From: Pseudomonadota bacterium
Lineage (GTDB): Bacteria > Pseudomonadota > Gammaproteobacteria > Burkholderiales > SG8-39
NCBI GenBank assembly: GCA_026399375.1
Contig: JAPLRD010000147.1
Span: forward strand, 1 to 37,490
DNA: 37,490 bases
Direction of reading: 5' to 3'
A program made the position numbers and the translations under genes. The notes below the pieces were generated by a model. The model ran no database searches. It saw only the letters and a program-made list of their open reading frames with translations, and was not told where the DNA came from. Below, one piece after another: positions 27,442 through 35,506 of this stretch. How positions within the stretch are numbered: the stretch's first letter is position 1; each line of letters begins with the position of its first letter.

Positions 27442-29337
27442 TCAGAGTTGCTCTTTGGGCGGTTCCCTGCCTTTGACCAGCAATTGGCTGGCGAGCACCG
27501 CCGCCAGCAGGGCGAGGCCGATCAGGTCGGTAATCCAGCCGGGTTTGATCAGCAGAAACGCCGCCGCGACGAGCAGCGCACGCTCCCACCACAGGGTCGC
27601 TCGCAGCAGATAGCCGAACAGGCCGGCGGCGAGCAGGATGGTGCCGATGGTGGCGGTGACGAAGGAGGAGGCGATGGTCTGCCAGTCGCCTATCATCAGC
27701 AGCGACGGCTCGTAGATGAACATGAATGGCACGATGAAGCCGGCGGAGCCTATGCGCACGGCCTCCCAGCCGGCCTTCCAGATGTCAGTCTTGGCCAGGC
27801 TGGCCGCCGCAAAGACCGCGAGCGCCACCGGCGGCGTGATCGCCGACAGGATGGCGAAATAGAACGCGAACATATGCGCGGCCGGGGCGATCGCGCCCAG
27901 CTTCACCAGCGCCGGGACCAGCAGCGCCACCATGACGATGTAGGCCGGGGTCGTCGGCATGCCCATGCCGAGCACGATGCCCGCGACTGCGGTCAGCAAT
28001 AGCGCCAGCAGCAGCATGTTCTGCGCCAGGCCTACCACGAACTGGGTGAAGCTGATGCCCATGCCGGTGATGGTGACGCAGCCGATCACGATGCCGGCGC
28101 AGGCGCAGGCCATTGCCACCGACAGCGTGTTCTTCGCGCCTTCCTCCAGCGCTTCGAGCACCGACTTCCAGCTGATGCCTTCGCGCGTCGTCTTTCTCGT
28201 CAGCGCCATCGGCAGGCAGGTCAGCGTTCCGGCCAGGGCGCACAGCGGGGCACTGTAGCCCGCGATCAGGCCGATGAACACCATCACGATGGGAACGAAC
28301 AGGTGCCCGCGCTCGCGCATCACCGCCCCCAGGCGCGGCAGTTCCGACTTGGGCACGCCCAACAGGCCGACGCGCTTGGCTTCGAAATGCACGGCGAAGA
28401 ACACCGCGACGTAATACAGGAAGGCAGGAATGGCCGCCCACAGCGTAACCTGGAAATAGCTCACCGCCTGGAACTCGGCCATCACGAACGCGGCCGCGCC
28501 CATCACGGGCGGCATGATCTGCCCGCCGGTGGAGGCGACGGCCTCGACCGCCGCCGCGAACGGCGGGCGAAATCCGGTCCGTTTCATCAGCGGTATGGTC
28601 ATCGGCCCGTCGACCATCACGTTGGCGACCGCGCTGCCGGATACGGTGCCGAAGAGGCTGGAACTCACCACCGAGACCTTGCCCGGACCGCCGGCGGTGT
28701 GGCCGGTGATGGCCAGCGCAAAGTCCATGAACAGCTTGCCGGTGCCGCTGCGCTCCATGAAGGCGCCGAACAGCACGAACAGCATCACGTAGGACGCCGA
28801 AACGCCCAGGGTGGAACCGAAAATGCCCTCGGTGGAGAGGTAGAGTTGCTCCAGCAGCACCTGCGACTTGATGTTGGTGAACAGTCCGGCGTAGCCGAGG
28901 AATATTGCGGCCGTGATGGGCAGGGCCCAGCCGAGCACGCGCCGCGTCGCTTCGAGCACGATGAGCACCGCGAACACGGCGTACACCTTGTCCAGTGCCT
29001 TCAGATCGTCGATGTAAATAATGCGGTTGTTGATGTATTCGATGTTGAGAAGGATGTGCAGCAGGAAGGCCCAGGAGGCGACCAGCATGAGCGCGTCCAG
29101 CGCGCGCCAGCCCAGACCGCCACCGGGCTTGAGCGGGTACAACAGGAACACCAACGAGAGGGCGAACAGCAAGTGTGTGCCGCGAAAAATCATTTCCTGC
29201 GGCGGGCCGAATCCGGCGACGTACATGTGGTACAGCGACATCACGACGGCGATGACCGACACGGTCCACTTTAGCAGCGGGGCCTTCGGCTGGGTTGCGG
29301 GGACTTCGTCGGAGATGACAGGCAAAACGTCGGACAT
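27442..29337 (-). CDS. TRAP transporter fused 4TM/12TM permease (TAXI type)
   Basis: This 631-residue inner-membrane protein joins the small (DctQ-like) and large (DctM-like) TRAP subunits in one chain, as is usual for TAXI-type systems. The N-terminal about 150 residues hold four helices; the remainder is the DctM-type domain with the conserved stretches GTVSGSAVANVMVDGP, STGGQIMPPVMGAAAFVMAE and GMGMPTTPAYIVM. It uses an ion gradient to import organic acids delivered by the binding protein. A ribosome site (GAGGAGTTCCTC) fixes the ATG at 29337. It follows the TAXI binding-protein gene after 94 bases that contain a strong hairpin with a T-run, so permease expression is probably lowered relative to the binding protein. 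Confidence 0.94.
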   Translation of the reverse strand: MSDVLPVISDEVPATQPKAPLLKWTVSVIAVVMSLYHMYVAGFGPPQEMIFRGTHLLFALSLVFLLYPLKPGGGLGWRALDALMLVASWAFLLHILLNIEYINNRIIYIDDLKALDKVYAVFAVLIVLEATRRVLGWALPITAAIFLGYAGLFTNIKSQVLLEQLYLSTEGIFGSTLGVSASYVMLFVLFGAFMERSGTGKLFMDFALAITGHTAGGPGKVSVVSSSLFGTVSGSAVANVMVDGPMTIPLMKRTGFRPPFAAAVEAVASTGGQIMPPVMGAAAFVMAEFQAVSYFQVTLWAAIPAFLYYVAVFFAVHFEAKRVGLLGVPKSELPRLGAVMRERGHLFVPIVMVFIGLIAGYSAPLCALAGTLTCLPMALTRKTTREGISWKSVLEALEEGAKNTLSVAMACACAGIVIGCVTITGMGISFTQFVVGLAQNMLLLALLLTAVAGIVLGMGMPTTPAYIVMVALLVPALVKLGAIAPAAHMFAFYFAILSAITPPVALAVFAAASLAKTDIWKAGWEAVRIGSAGFIVPFMFIYEPSLLMIGDWQTIASSFVTATIGTILLAAGLFGYLLRATLWWERALLVAAAFLLIKPGWITDLIGLALLAAVLASQLLVKGREPPKEQL

Positions 29338-29372
29338 GAGGAACTCCTCTACGCGGCGCGAATTTCAGGCGC

Positions 29373-29399
29373 AAAAACGGGGCGGCCTGGGCCGCCCCG
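29373..29399 (-). terminator. Rho-independent terminator/attenuator between TAXI binding protein and permease genes
   Basis: On the minus strand, CGGGGCGGCC pairs perfectly with GGCCGCCCCG around a two-base loop (29399-29378) and is followed at once by TTTTT (29377-29373). This is a textbook intrinsic terminator. Because the permease gene follows in the same direction and has its own ribosome site, partial termination here would give more binding protein than permease, a common arrangement in binding-protein transporters. Confidence 0.8.
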
Positions 29400-29431
29400 C
29401 GATGCTGCTGCGCAATACGGCACGACCGTGC

Positions 29432-30379
29432 TCAGATCGCTCCGGCTTCCTTGTAGAACTTGGCTGCGCCCTTGTGCAGGGGAATGCCCACGTCTTCGGC
29501 CATGATCTTCGGCGTCAGGCCTGAGATGGATTTGTTTGAGGCCGCCATGTCGGCCACGTTGTCCGCCATCGCCTTCACCATCTTGTAGATCATGTCCTCG
29601 GGCAGGTCGCAGGCGGCGATGATGTGCGTGGCGTAGCCGATCACGTCGACGTCCTTGTCCATCTTCGGGTAGGTGCCGGCCTTGATGGTGAGCTTGGAAT
29701 AGCCTGGGTTGATCTTCTTCATCTCGGTCAGGATCCTGGCGTCGACGCCGAGCAGCTTGATGTCGCGCGCGCTGGCCAGGTCCATCACCGAGGACGCGGG
29801 CACCGTCGTTCCGAGCGTGAACACCTGCGCGTGGCCGTCTTTCATCAGCGACACGGCGTCGGTGTAGGAGGCGAGGAAGTTCACTTTCGACAGCGACTGG
29901 TAGCTCATGCCGTGCACCTGCAGCATGTGCACGTTGATGATTTCCGAAGAGTTGCCCTTCGGCTGAGTCACCAGCGCCTTGCCTTTCAGGTCGGCGACGC
30001 TGTTGATTTTAGAGTCGACCGGCACCACCATCTGGTAATACTGCGGATAGAGGTTGGCGACCTGGCACACCTTGGTCACCTTCTGCGGGTAGGGCGGCCG
30101 CCCGGCCAGGCCGTCCACAGTAGTGATGGTATTGGCGAAGCCGATGTGCGCCTTGCCTTCGTCAATGCCGCGCACGTTGGCGATGCCCGCGCCCGGCTGC
30201 ATCTGCACCGAGAGTCCGGGGATCACCTTCTCCCACATGCCTTTGCGGGAACCTCCGAGGGGCACCCACACCCCGCCCTGGGGGCCGGTCATCAGGGTAA
30301 CCTGCTGCGCCGTCGCTGCGACTGGAATGTACAAGGCGGTCGCAAGGGCGGCCGAGATCAGGATGGATTTGGATTTCAT
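29432..30379 (-). CDS. TAXI-family TRAP solute-binding protein
   Basis: This is the periplasmic receptor for the adjacent TRAP permease. From the ATG at 30379, preceded by a strong AAGGAG seven bases away, the product is 315 residues. The signal peptide has its hydrophobic core about residues 6-22, with cleavage likely after ATA at residue 24. The mature protein begins QQVTLMTGPQGGVWVPLG, the TAXI signature of a glycine-rich binding loop; PGAGIANVRGIDEG and IGFANTIT follow. An upstream in-frame ATG at 30439 would place 20 polar residues before the signal peptide and was rejected. TAXI receptors bind carboxylates such as glutamate or 2-oxoglutarate; the catabolic neighbours suggest a hydroxy or oxo acid here. 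Confidence 0.93.
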   Translation of the reverse strand: MKSKSILISAALATALYIPVAATAQQVTLMTGPQGGVWVPLGGSRKGMWEKVIPGLSVQMQPGAGIANVRGIDEGKAHIGFANTITTVDGLAGRPPYPQKVTKVCQVANLYPQYYQMVVPVDSKINSVADLKGKALVTQPKGNSSEIINVHMLQVHGMSYQSLSKVNFLASYTDAVSLMKDGHAQVFTLGTTVPASSVMDLASARDIKLLGVDARILTEMKKINPGYSKLTIKAGTYPKMDKDVDVIGYATHIIAACDLPEDMIYKMVKAMADNVADMAASNKSISGLTPKIMAEDVGIPLHKGAAKFYKEAGAI

Positions 30380-30473
30380 GCTTGGCTCCTTAGAATAACC
30401 TTCGATCGAGGCCGGTCTGACGCCGGCTTTCACGATCAATGGTACTCCTACCTTGCCGGCGCTACGACGACCT

Positions 30474-31415
30474 TCACGCTACCGGAGTCAGCACCGGTCT
30501 GCCGGAAAAATGCGCACGCAGGTTGTCTGCGGTGAGAACCCCCATCGCCATGCGCGTTTCGTGCGTCGCGCTGGCTACGTGCGGTTGCAGCACCACCTGG
30601 TCCATGTCGAACAGTGCTTCCGGCACATTGGGTTCGGATTCGAACACGTCCAGACCCGCCGCGCCCAAAGTGCCGTCGGCGAGCGCCTTGACCAGCGCCT
30701 GTTCGTCCACCACGGAACCGCGCGCAACATTGATCAGTGTGCCTTCTGGTCCTAAAGCCTTCATCACTTCCGCGTTTACGATGTGTCGCGTCGCAGGTCC
30801 GCCCGGGCAGATTGCCATCAGCACATCGCAGTCGCGCGCCATCTCTGTAAGGTTGGCGTAGTACTTGTGCGCAACCCGTGGCTGTTCCTTGCGTCCGTGG
30901 TAGACGATGCGCATGCCGAAGGCTTCGGCGCGTTTGGCGATGGCTTTGCCGATCCGGCCATAGCCGAGTATGCCCATGGTCTTGCCACCGACTTTGCGCG
31001 TGAAGGGCAACGGACCTTTGAGCCAACTGCCGGCGCGGACGAAACGATCGCCGAGACTGATGCGGCGCACGGTAGCAAGCGTGAGGCCCATGGCTAGGTC
31101 GGCGACGCATTCGTTCAGTACTTCCGGCGTGTTGGTGACGATCAATTTCCGTTTCCTGGCCGCGTCCAGATCGACGCCATCGACGCCTACGCCAAAACAG
31201 GCGATGATCTCCAGTCGAGGCAGGGTGTCCATCAATTTGGCGTCCGTCTTGTTGGCGTGCATCGCTTGAATGCCGCGTATTCGTCCGCTTACTTCTGCCA
31301 GCATTGCATCGCGATCCTTCGCCCGCCAGAGGGCGTGCACCGTGAACTCGCGCTCCATCAATTCAAAAGCGGGCGGGTAAAACGGTCCCAAGGAGAGTAT
31401 TTCTATGTCTTTCAT
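30474..31415 (-). CDS. D-isomer-specific 2-hydroxyacid dehydrogenase
   Basis: The 313-residue protein reduces 2-oxo acids to D-2-hydroxy acids (or the reverse) with NAD(P)H, in the manner of glyoxylate/hydroxypyruvate reductases. It shows the nucleotide-binding GILGYGRIGKAIA (about residues 150), the catalytic Arg in NVARGSVVDE, Glu in DVFESEPNV and the catalytic His in QPHVASAT. The N-terminal domain contains CFGVGVDGVDLDAA. The ATG at 31415 overlaps the aldolase stop by four bases (ATGA); a larger in-frame extension upstream is a shadow of the aldolase gene. Coupling to an HpcH/HpaI aldolase suggests it acts on a cleavage product such as glyoxylate, hydroxypyruvate or tartronate semialdehyde (inference). 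Confidence 0.92.
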   Translation of the reverse strand: MKDIEILSLGPFYPPAFELMEREFTVHALWRAKDRDAMLAEVSGRIRGIQAMHANKTDAKLMDTLPRLEIIACFGVGVDGVDLDAARKRKLIVTNTPEVLNECVADLAMGLTLATVRRISLGDRFVRAGSWLKGPLPFTRKVGGKTMGILGYGRIGKAIAKRAEAFGMRIVYHGRKEQPRVAHKYYANLTEMARDCDVLMAICPGGPATRHIVNAEVMKALGPEGTLINVARGSVVDEQALVKALADGTLGAAGLDVFESEPNVPEALFDMDQVVLQPHVASATHETRMAMGVLTADNLRAHFSGRPVLTPVA

Positions 31416-32176
31416 GATTTGAACTTGGCGCAGAGTTTTTCGGATTCGCGTGCGAGCAGGCCGACATCGGCGCCGACGGCGACGAAGAGGCAGCCCAGGT
31501 CGAGGTAGCGGCGCGCATCGGCTTCGACCGGCGCGAGGATGCCCGGCGCCTTGCCGGCCTTGCGTATGCGGCGGATCGCGTCCTCGATCGCTTTCTGCAC
31601 TTCCGGGTGCGGAATGTTGCCCAGGTGCCCGAGTCCGGCCGACAGGTCGGCAGGTCCGATGAACACGCCGTCGATGCCGTCGGTGGCGGCAATCGCATCC
31701 AGGTTGTCCAGGCCGAGCTGCGTCTCTACCTGCACCAGCACGCAGATCTCTTCCTCGGCGCGCTTGAAGTAGTCCTTGACGCGGCCGAAGCGCGTCGCTC
31801 GCGTGGTGCCGGCCACGCCGCGCACGCCGCGCAGCGGATAGCGCGTAAATGACACGGCGTCTGCGGCTTCCTGCGGCGTCTGCACGTACGGGATCAGCAG
31901 GGTCTGCACGCCGATGTCGAGAAAGCGCTTGATCAGCACCATGTCGTTCCACGCGGGGCGCACGATCGCGGTGGTCGGGTAGGCGGAGGCCGCCTGCAGC
32001 TGCGTGACCACGTTTTCCAGGTCGTTGGGCGAATGCTCGGTGTCGAGCAGCAGCCAGTCGAAGCCGGATCCGGCGATGACTTCGACGCTGTAGTGCGACG
32101 ACAGACTGGACCACAGTCCGATTTGCGCTTTGCCGGTTTTCATGCCGCGCTTGAATTGATTTACTGGCAGTTCCAT
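31412..32176 (-). CDS. HpcH/HpaI-family class II aldolase (copy 1)
   Basis: The family cleaves 2-oxo-4-hydroxy acids to pyruvate (or a homologue) and an aldehyde with a divalent metal. From the ATG at 32176 the product is 254 residues. Visible features are LLLDTEHSPNDLENV with the catalytic His, the metal-binding Glu in VLVQVETQLGLDNLDAI and Asp in GVFIGPADLSAGLG. The in-frame extension to 32302 was rejected because it has no family similarity. It lies 28 bases after the RraA-like gene and overlaps the dehydrogenase gene. It differs clearly from copy 2 at 33545, so the two are probably not interchangeable. The substrate is unknown. Confidence 0.92.
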   Translation of the reverse strand: MELPVNQFKRGMKTGKAQIGLWSSLSSHYSVEVIAGSGFDWLLLDTEHSPNDLENVVTQLQAASAYPTTAIVRPAWNDMVLIKRFLDIGVQTLLIPYVQTPQEAADAVSFTRYPLRGVRGVAGTTRATRFGRVKDYFKRAEEEICVLVQVETQLGLDNLDAIAATDGIDGVFIGPADLSAGLGHLGNIPHPEVQKAIEDAIRRIRKAGKAPGILAPVEADARRYLDLGCLFVAVGADVGLLARESEKLCAKFKS

Positions 32177-32204
32177 CTTTACTCCGTGGGCGGTAAGGGG
32201 GCGT

Positions 32205-32879
32205 TCAGAATTTGCAGCCGCGCTGGCGCAGCGCCTCGTCCACCCAGCGGCGGTCGGCTTTGCCTGCGGCAATGGATTTGAGGATCGCGGTTTCCTTGGC
32301 AAGCTGATCGCGCGCGAGCGCGAGCACTTCTTCGGCGTGCGCCAGCGGCACCGCCACTATGCCGTCCTCGTCGCCGACAATGATGTCGCCCGGAAGCACC
32401 ACCATGCCGTCGATCGCGATGGGCGCGTTGATCTCGCCCGGCCCGTTCTTGTAAGGGCCGCGGTGGGTGACGCCGCAGGCATAGACCGGGAAACGCCTGG
32501 AGGCGATCTCCGCCGAATCGCGGATCGCGCCGTAGATCACGAGGCCGGCGACGCCGCGCTTCTCGGCGAGGCTGGACATGATGTCGCCGATGATCGCCTG
32601 CGTCACCACGCCGCCGGCATCAACGACGATGACGTCGCCCGGCGCGGCGATGTCTATCGCCTTGTGCACCATGAGGTTGTCGCCGGGGGCGACTTTGACC
32701 GTGAGCGCCGGACCGCAGAGCTTGCCGCCGCGGTGCATGGGCTGCAGCGCCGAGCCGCCAGCGACAAGCCGGTTCATGTTGTCGGACAGGTGCGCGGTGA
32801 CCATCGCGGACAGCGCTTTGACGAGCTTCTTTGCCGGGCGCGCGGGCATGGGCAGGATGCGAAATCCGATATTGGGCAT
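32205..32879 (-). CDS. RraA-like protein (HMG/oxaloacetate aldolase superfamily)
   Basis: The 224-residue protein has the RraA swivelling beta/alpha/beta fold seen in 4-hydroxy-4-methyl-2-oxoglutarate aldolases and the ribonuclease E inhibitor RraA. Characteristic blocks are CGPALTVKVAPGDNLMVHKA, the GDVIVVDAGG strand, YGAIRDSAEI (the Arg-Asp pair used by the aldolases for pyruvate and metal binding) and PGDIIVGDEDGIVAVP. The start ATG at 32879 has GGAG upstream. Membership of a catabolic operon favours an aldolase, decarboxylase or related lyase role over RNase E control. It lies 55 bases after the NIPSNAP gene and 28 before the aldolase. Confidence 0.88.
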   Translation of the reverse strand: MPNIGFRILPMPARPAKKLVKALSAMVTAHLSDNMNRLVAGGSALQPMHRGGKLCGPALTVKVAPGDNLMVHKAIDIAAPGDVIVVDAGGVVTQAIIGDIMSSLAEKRGVAGLVIYGAIRDSAEIASRRFPVYACGVTHRGPYKNGPGEINAPIAIDGMVVLPGDIIVGDEDGIVAVPLAHAEEVLALARDQLAKETAILKSIAAGKADRRWVDEALRQRGCKF

Positions 32880-32934
32880 GGAATGACTCCAGGTTGTGTT
32901 TTCGATTGGGGTGGAGGGAGCTTCGTGCGTCCGT

Positions 32935-33252
32935 CTAAAGCGGCGAGAACGAAGTCGATTTCAGGATGCGGTTTTCCATGCTTTGCATATGGCCCGCTTC
33001 CGCGTTCATCTTCAGGTAGGCGTGCCACCGCGGGTCCTTCTGCATCGCGTCGCGCTTGCGTTCGCGCTCGGCCTGGTCCTGGTAGGCCCAGAGGTGGATC
33101 ACCTGGTTCAAGGGTCCCACCTCGGTGGTGGTGAACGCAACGGGCTTGCCCAGGTACTCCAACTGGACCGGGTAGGCGTGCTGCTCGTACATTGCGAGCC
33201 AGGCGTTCTGCATTCCCGGTTTGAATGTATAGATGCGCAAATCGAAAATCAT
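32935..33252 (-). CDS. NIPSNAP-family protein
   Basis: The 105-residue protein is a dimeric alpha/beta-barrel-type NIPSNAP domain starting MIFDLRIYTFKPGMQNAW, with HAYPVQLEYLGKPVAFTTTE and the conserved VIHLWAYQDQAERERKRDAM. Bacterial NIPSNAP proteins often sit in organic-acid catabolic operons; their chemistry is unclear. A GGAG ribosome site precedes the ATG at 33252. It is the first gene of the six-gene minus-strand operon that runs to the TRAP permease, and is divergent from the second aldolase gene across 292 bases. No signal peptide is visible. Confidence 0.88.
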   Translation of the reverse strand: MIFDLRIYTFKPGMQNAWLAMYEQHAYPVQLEYLGKPVAFTTTEVGPLNQVIHLWAYQDQAERERKRDAMQKDPRWHAYLKMNAEAGHMQSMENRILKSTSFSPL

Positions 33253-33544
33253 GGCTGCTCCGTGGTGAGAATGGCGGGTATCGCGGCGAAAAACGTGCGC
33301 TGGTCTTGCGGCAACGTGATTAGGACATGAAGGCGACCGAAATGATACCAGTCATTCAGCGGGCCGGGTTCCGCTGCGGCCATGCTGTTGCTCGCCTGCC
33401 GCGGGAAGGCGCCCCGGCCGGGGCCCGATATGCGGCCATCCGCGCAAGCGCCTTGTATGCCAATACGGAATTCCTGAAGTCGACAATTGAACTGTTCGGA
33501 AGGCCCGTGTGGAGCTAATCTTCGAGCACATTGGAGGCGAGATA
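33253..33544. promoter_or_regulatory. Divergent control region between the two catabolic operons
   Basis: These 292 bases must hold the promoters of both operons, but no convincing -35/-10 pair was found. Three small dyads are visible: AATGA...TCATT at 33341-33356, a perfect 14-base GC palindrome at 33411-33424, and GTAT-gcca-ATAC within TTGTATGCCAATACGG at 33455-33466. The last loosely resembles GntR-type operators. A strong ribosome site (GGAGGCGAGATA) precedes the ATG at 33545. No regulator gene lies in the window beside it. A 63-codon frame at 33327-33518 was not accepted as a gene. Confidence 0.4.
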
Positions 33545-34312
33545 ATGCGAAAAAATCTGCTTAAACCGATATGGCAAAGCGGCAAGACTGTCGTCAACGG
33601 CTGGCTGTCGATTCCGAGCGGGTTCTCCGCCGAGGTCATGGCGCAACAGGGCTACGATTCGCTTACCGTGGACCTGCAGCACGGGATGCAGGATTTTCAG
33701 ACGGCGCTGCAGTGTTTCCAGGCCATTTCCACCACCAGCGTCGTGCCGCTGGTGCGCGTGCCGTGGCTGGAGCCGTCGATAGTCATGAAATGCCTGGACG
33801 CAGGCGCATACGGAGTGGTTTGCCCCCTGGTCAACACCCGGGAGGATGCCGAAAAATTCGTGAGCTACTGCCGCTATCCGCCAGCCGGCGAGCGCAGCTT
33901 CGGGCCGAACCGGGCCATGCTCTATGCCGGTTCGGACTACGCGGACCATGCCGACGCCGAGGTTCTCGCCATTGGCATGATAGAGACCGCCGAAGCTCTG
34001 GAAAACCTGGACGCGATCCTGTCCACTCCGGGGCTGGACGGGGTCTACGTCGGTCCGGCGGACTTGGCGCTTGCGTTCGGGCTGAAGCCGTCATTCGAGC
34101 CGAGCGATCCGCGCATGATCGAAGCCTTCCAGAATGTGGCGGCGGCGGCGCAGCGTCACGGCAAGATACCGGGCATCCACACCGGCAGCGGTGCCTACGC
34201 GGTCAAGATGGCGAAGATGGGATACCGGTTCATCACGGTATCCAACGATGCGCGGCTGCTGGCGAGCGCGGCGAGCGCCGGCGTCAAGGCCCTGCGCGAA
34301 GGGCTCGCCTGA
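33545..34312 (+). CDS. HpcH/HpaI-family class II aldolase (copy 2)
   Basis: This 255-residue enzyme belongs to the same pyruvate-dependent aldolase family as copy 1. The catalytic His is in LTVDLQHGMQDFQ, metal-binding Glu in GMIETAEALENLDAI and Asp in GVYVGPADLALAFG. The ATG at 33545 is chosen because GGAGG lies eight bases upstream; an in-frame ATG at 33509 would add 12 residues without a ribosome site. Copy 1 and copy 2 differ along most of their length, so they are not a recent duplication. It is the first gene of the plus-strand operon and lies two bases before the enolase-superfamily gene, suggesting aldol cleavage of the dehydration product. Confidence 0.92.
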   Translation: MRKNLLKPIWQSGKTVVNGWLSIPSGFSAEVMAQQGYDSLTVDLQHGMQDFQTALQCFQAISTTSVVPLVRVPWLEPSIVMKCLDAGAYGVVCPLVNTREDAEKFVSYCRYPPAGERSFGPNRAMLYAGSDYADHADAEVLAIGMIETAEALENLDAILSTPGLDGVYVGPADLALAFGLKPSFEPSDPRMIEAFQNVAAAAQRHGKIPGIHTGSGAYAVKMAKMGYRFITVSNDARLLASAASAGVKALREGLA

Positions 34313-34314
34313 TC

Positions 34315-35487
34315 ATGCCGAAGATCGTTCGCGTCGAGGCGACGGAGTTTTCATATCCGGTTGCGGACCTGGGCGTCGACTCGGAGGGGTTCGCCCGCGT
34401 CTATGCGCCTGGCGCGACGACGGCGATGGCCAACTGGATCATCTGCATCGACACGGAAGACGGCGCTCGCGGCGAGTACGCGGCCCAAATGGCGGGAAAG
34501 AAAATCAACCTGGCTCAGGTCCTGCGCCTGGCGCCGAATCTCATCGGCCGCGACGCCAATCAGCGCGAACTGATCTACGACGATTTCAAGCGTGCGCTGC
34601 AGGCGGTCTCCCACGTGGGCGTGGGGCCGATCGACATCTGCCTCTGGGACCTGCTGGGAAAGCGGCTCAACGTTTCGGTATCAACGCTGCTCGGCGGCTA
34701 TCGAACACGGCTGCCCGCCTACGCCAGCGCCATGCACGGCGATCGCAACGGGGGGCTTTCCGACCCGGAGCGCGTCCTCGCGTTCGCCGAACAGTGCGCT
34801 GCGCTCGGTTATCGCGGCTTCAAGTTCCGCGGTTGGTCCGATGGCGACGCCAAGGAGACGATCGCGACGATCCGGGCGCTGGGCGCCGGATTGGGCGGCA
34901 AGCTGGACCTGATGGTCGACCCCGGCGGAGACTTGCGCACGTTCGCGGATGCGCTGCGGGTCGGCAGGGCCTGCGACGAAATGGCTTTTTTCTGGTACGA
35001 GGATCCGCTGCGTGACTGCGGCACCTCGCAATCGGTGCACAGAAAGCTGCGCCAGATGATCAGGACGCCGCTGCTGATCACGGAACACGTGCGCGGTGTC
35101 GAACCGAAGGCCGACTGGATCGTTGCCGAGGCCACGGATTTCGTCAGGGCGGACCCGGAATTCGACCTCGGCATCACCGGAGCCATGAAGATCGCGCACC
35201 TCGCCGAGGCCTTCGGGCTCGACGTTGAACTGCACGGCTGTGGCCCGGCTCAGCGGGCCTGCATGTCCGCCATCCGCAACACCAATTACTACGAGCTGGG
35301 CCTCGTCGGGCCGAAAGTCGGGAACTTCATCTCGCCCCCGGTCTATGCCTGCGGTTACTCCGACGGTCTGGATGCAGTCGGTTCCGAGGGGTATGTGCCG
35401 GTGCCGACCGGACCTGGCCTGGGCGTCGTTTACGACTGGGATTTCATCAAGAGAAACACGACCGCGGTGCATCGCTTCAGCAATTGA
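34315..35487 (+). CDS. Mandelate racemase / enolase-superfamily acid-sugar dehydratase-like enzyme
   Basis: Enolase-superfamily enzymes abstract the proton alpha to a carboxylate using Mg. The 390-residue protein has the N-terminal capping domain (about 1-125) and the C-terminal barrel. Metal ligands are likely Asp202 (LMVDPGG), Glu229 (WYEDPL) and Glu257 (LITEHVRG). His307 (VELHGCGP) is the probable catalytic base of the mandelate racemase type, and Lys170-Phe-Arg172 stands where the family has Lys-x-Lys. This combination is typical of sugar-acid dehydratases and some racemases, but the substrate cannot be fixed. The ATG at 34315 follows the aldolase stop by two bases; an open frame far upstream is a shadow of the aldolase gene. 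Transport genes of the Tct type follow. Confidence 0.92.
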   Translation: MPKIVRVEATEFSYPVADLGVDSEGFARVYAPGATTAMANWIICIDTEDGARGEYAAQMAGKKINLAQVLRLAPNLIGRDANQRELIYDDFKRALQAVSHVGVGPIDICLWDLLGKRLNVSVSTLLGGYRTRLPAYASAMHGDRNGGLSDPERVLAFAEQCAALGYRGFKFRGWSDGDAKETIATIRALGAGLGGKLDLMVDPGGDLRTFADALRVGRACDEMAFFWYEDPLRDCGTSQSVHRKLRQMIRTPLLITEHVRGVEPKADWIVAEATDFVRADPEFDLGITGAMKIAHLAEAFGLDVELHGCGPAQRACMSAIRNTNYYELGLVGPKVGNFISPPVYACGYSDGLDAVGSEGYVPVPTGPGLGVVYDWDFIKRNTTAVHRFSN

Positions 35488-35506
35488 GTCAATAGGAGAA
35501 ACGCTC

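Noticed and set aside
30474-32114. 546-residue aldolase-dehydrogenase fusion frame
   Set aside because: The N-terminal part is an out-of-frame reading of the HpaI gene; the dehydrogenase starts at the ATG at 31415 overlapping the aldolase stop.
33327-33518. 63-codon plus-strand frame in the divergent spacer
   Set aside because: No ribosome site, no recognisable motif, and it lies where promoters and operators are expected.
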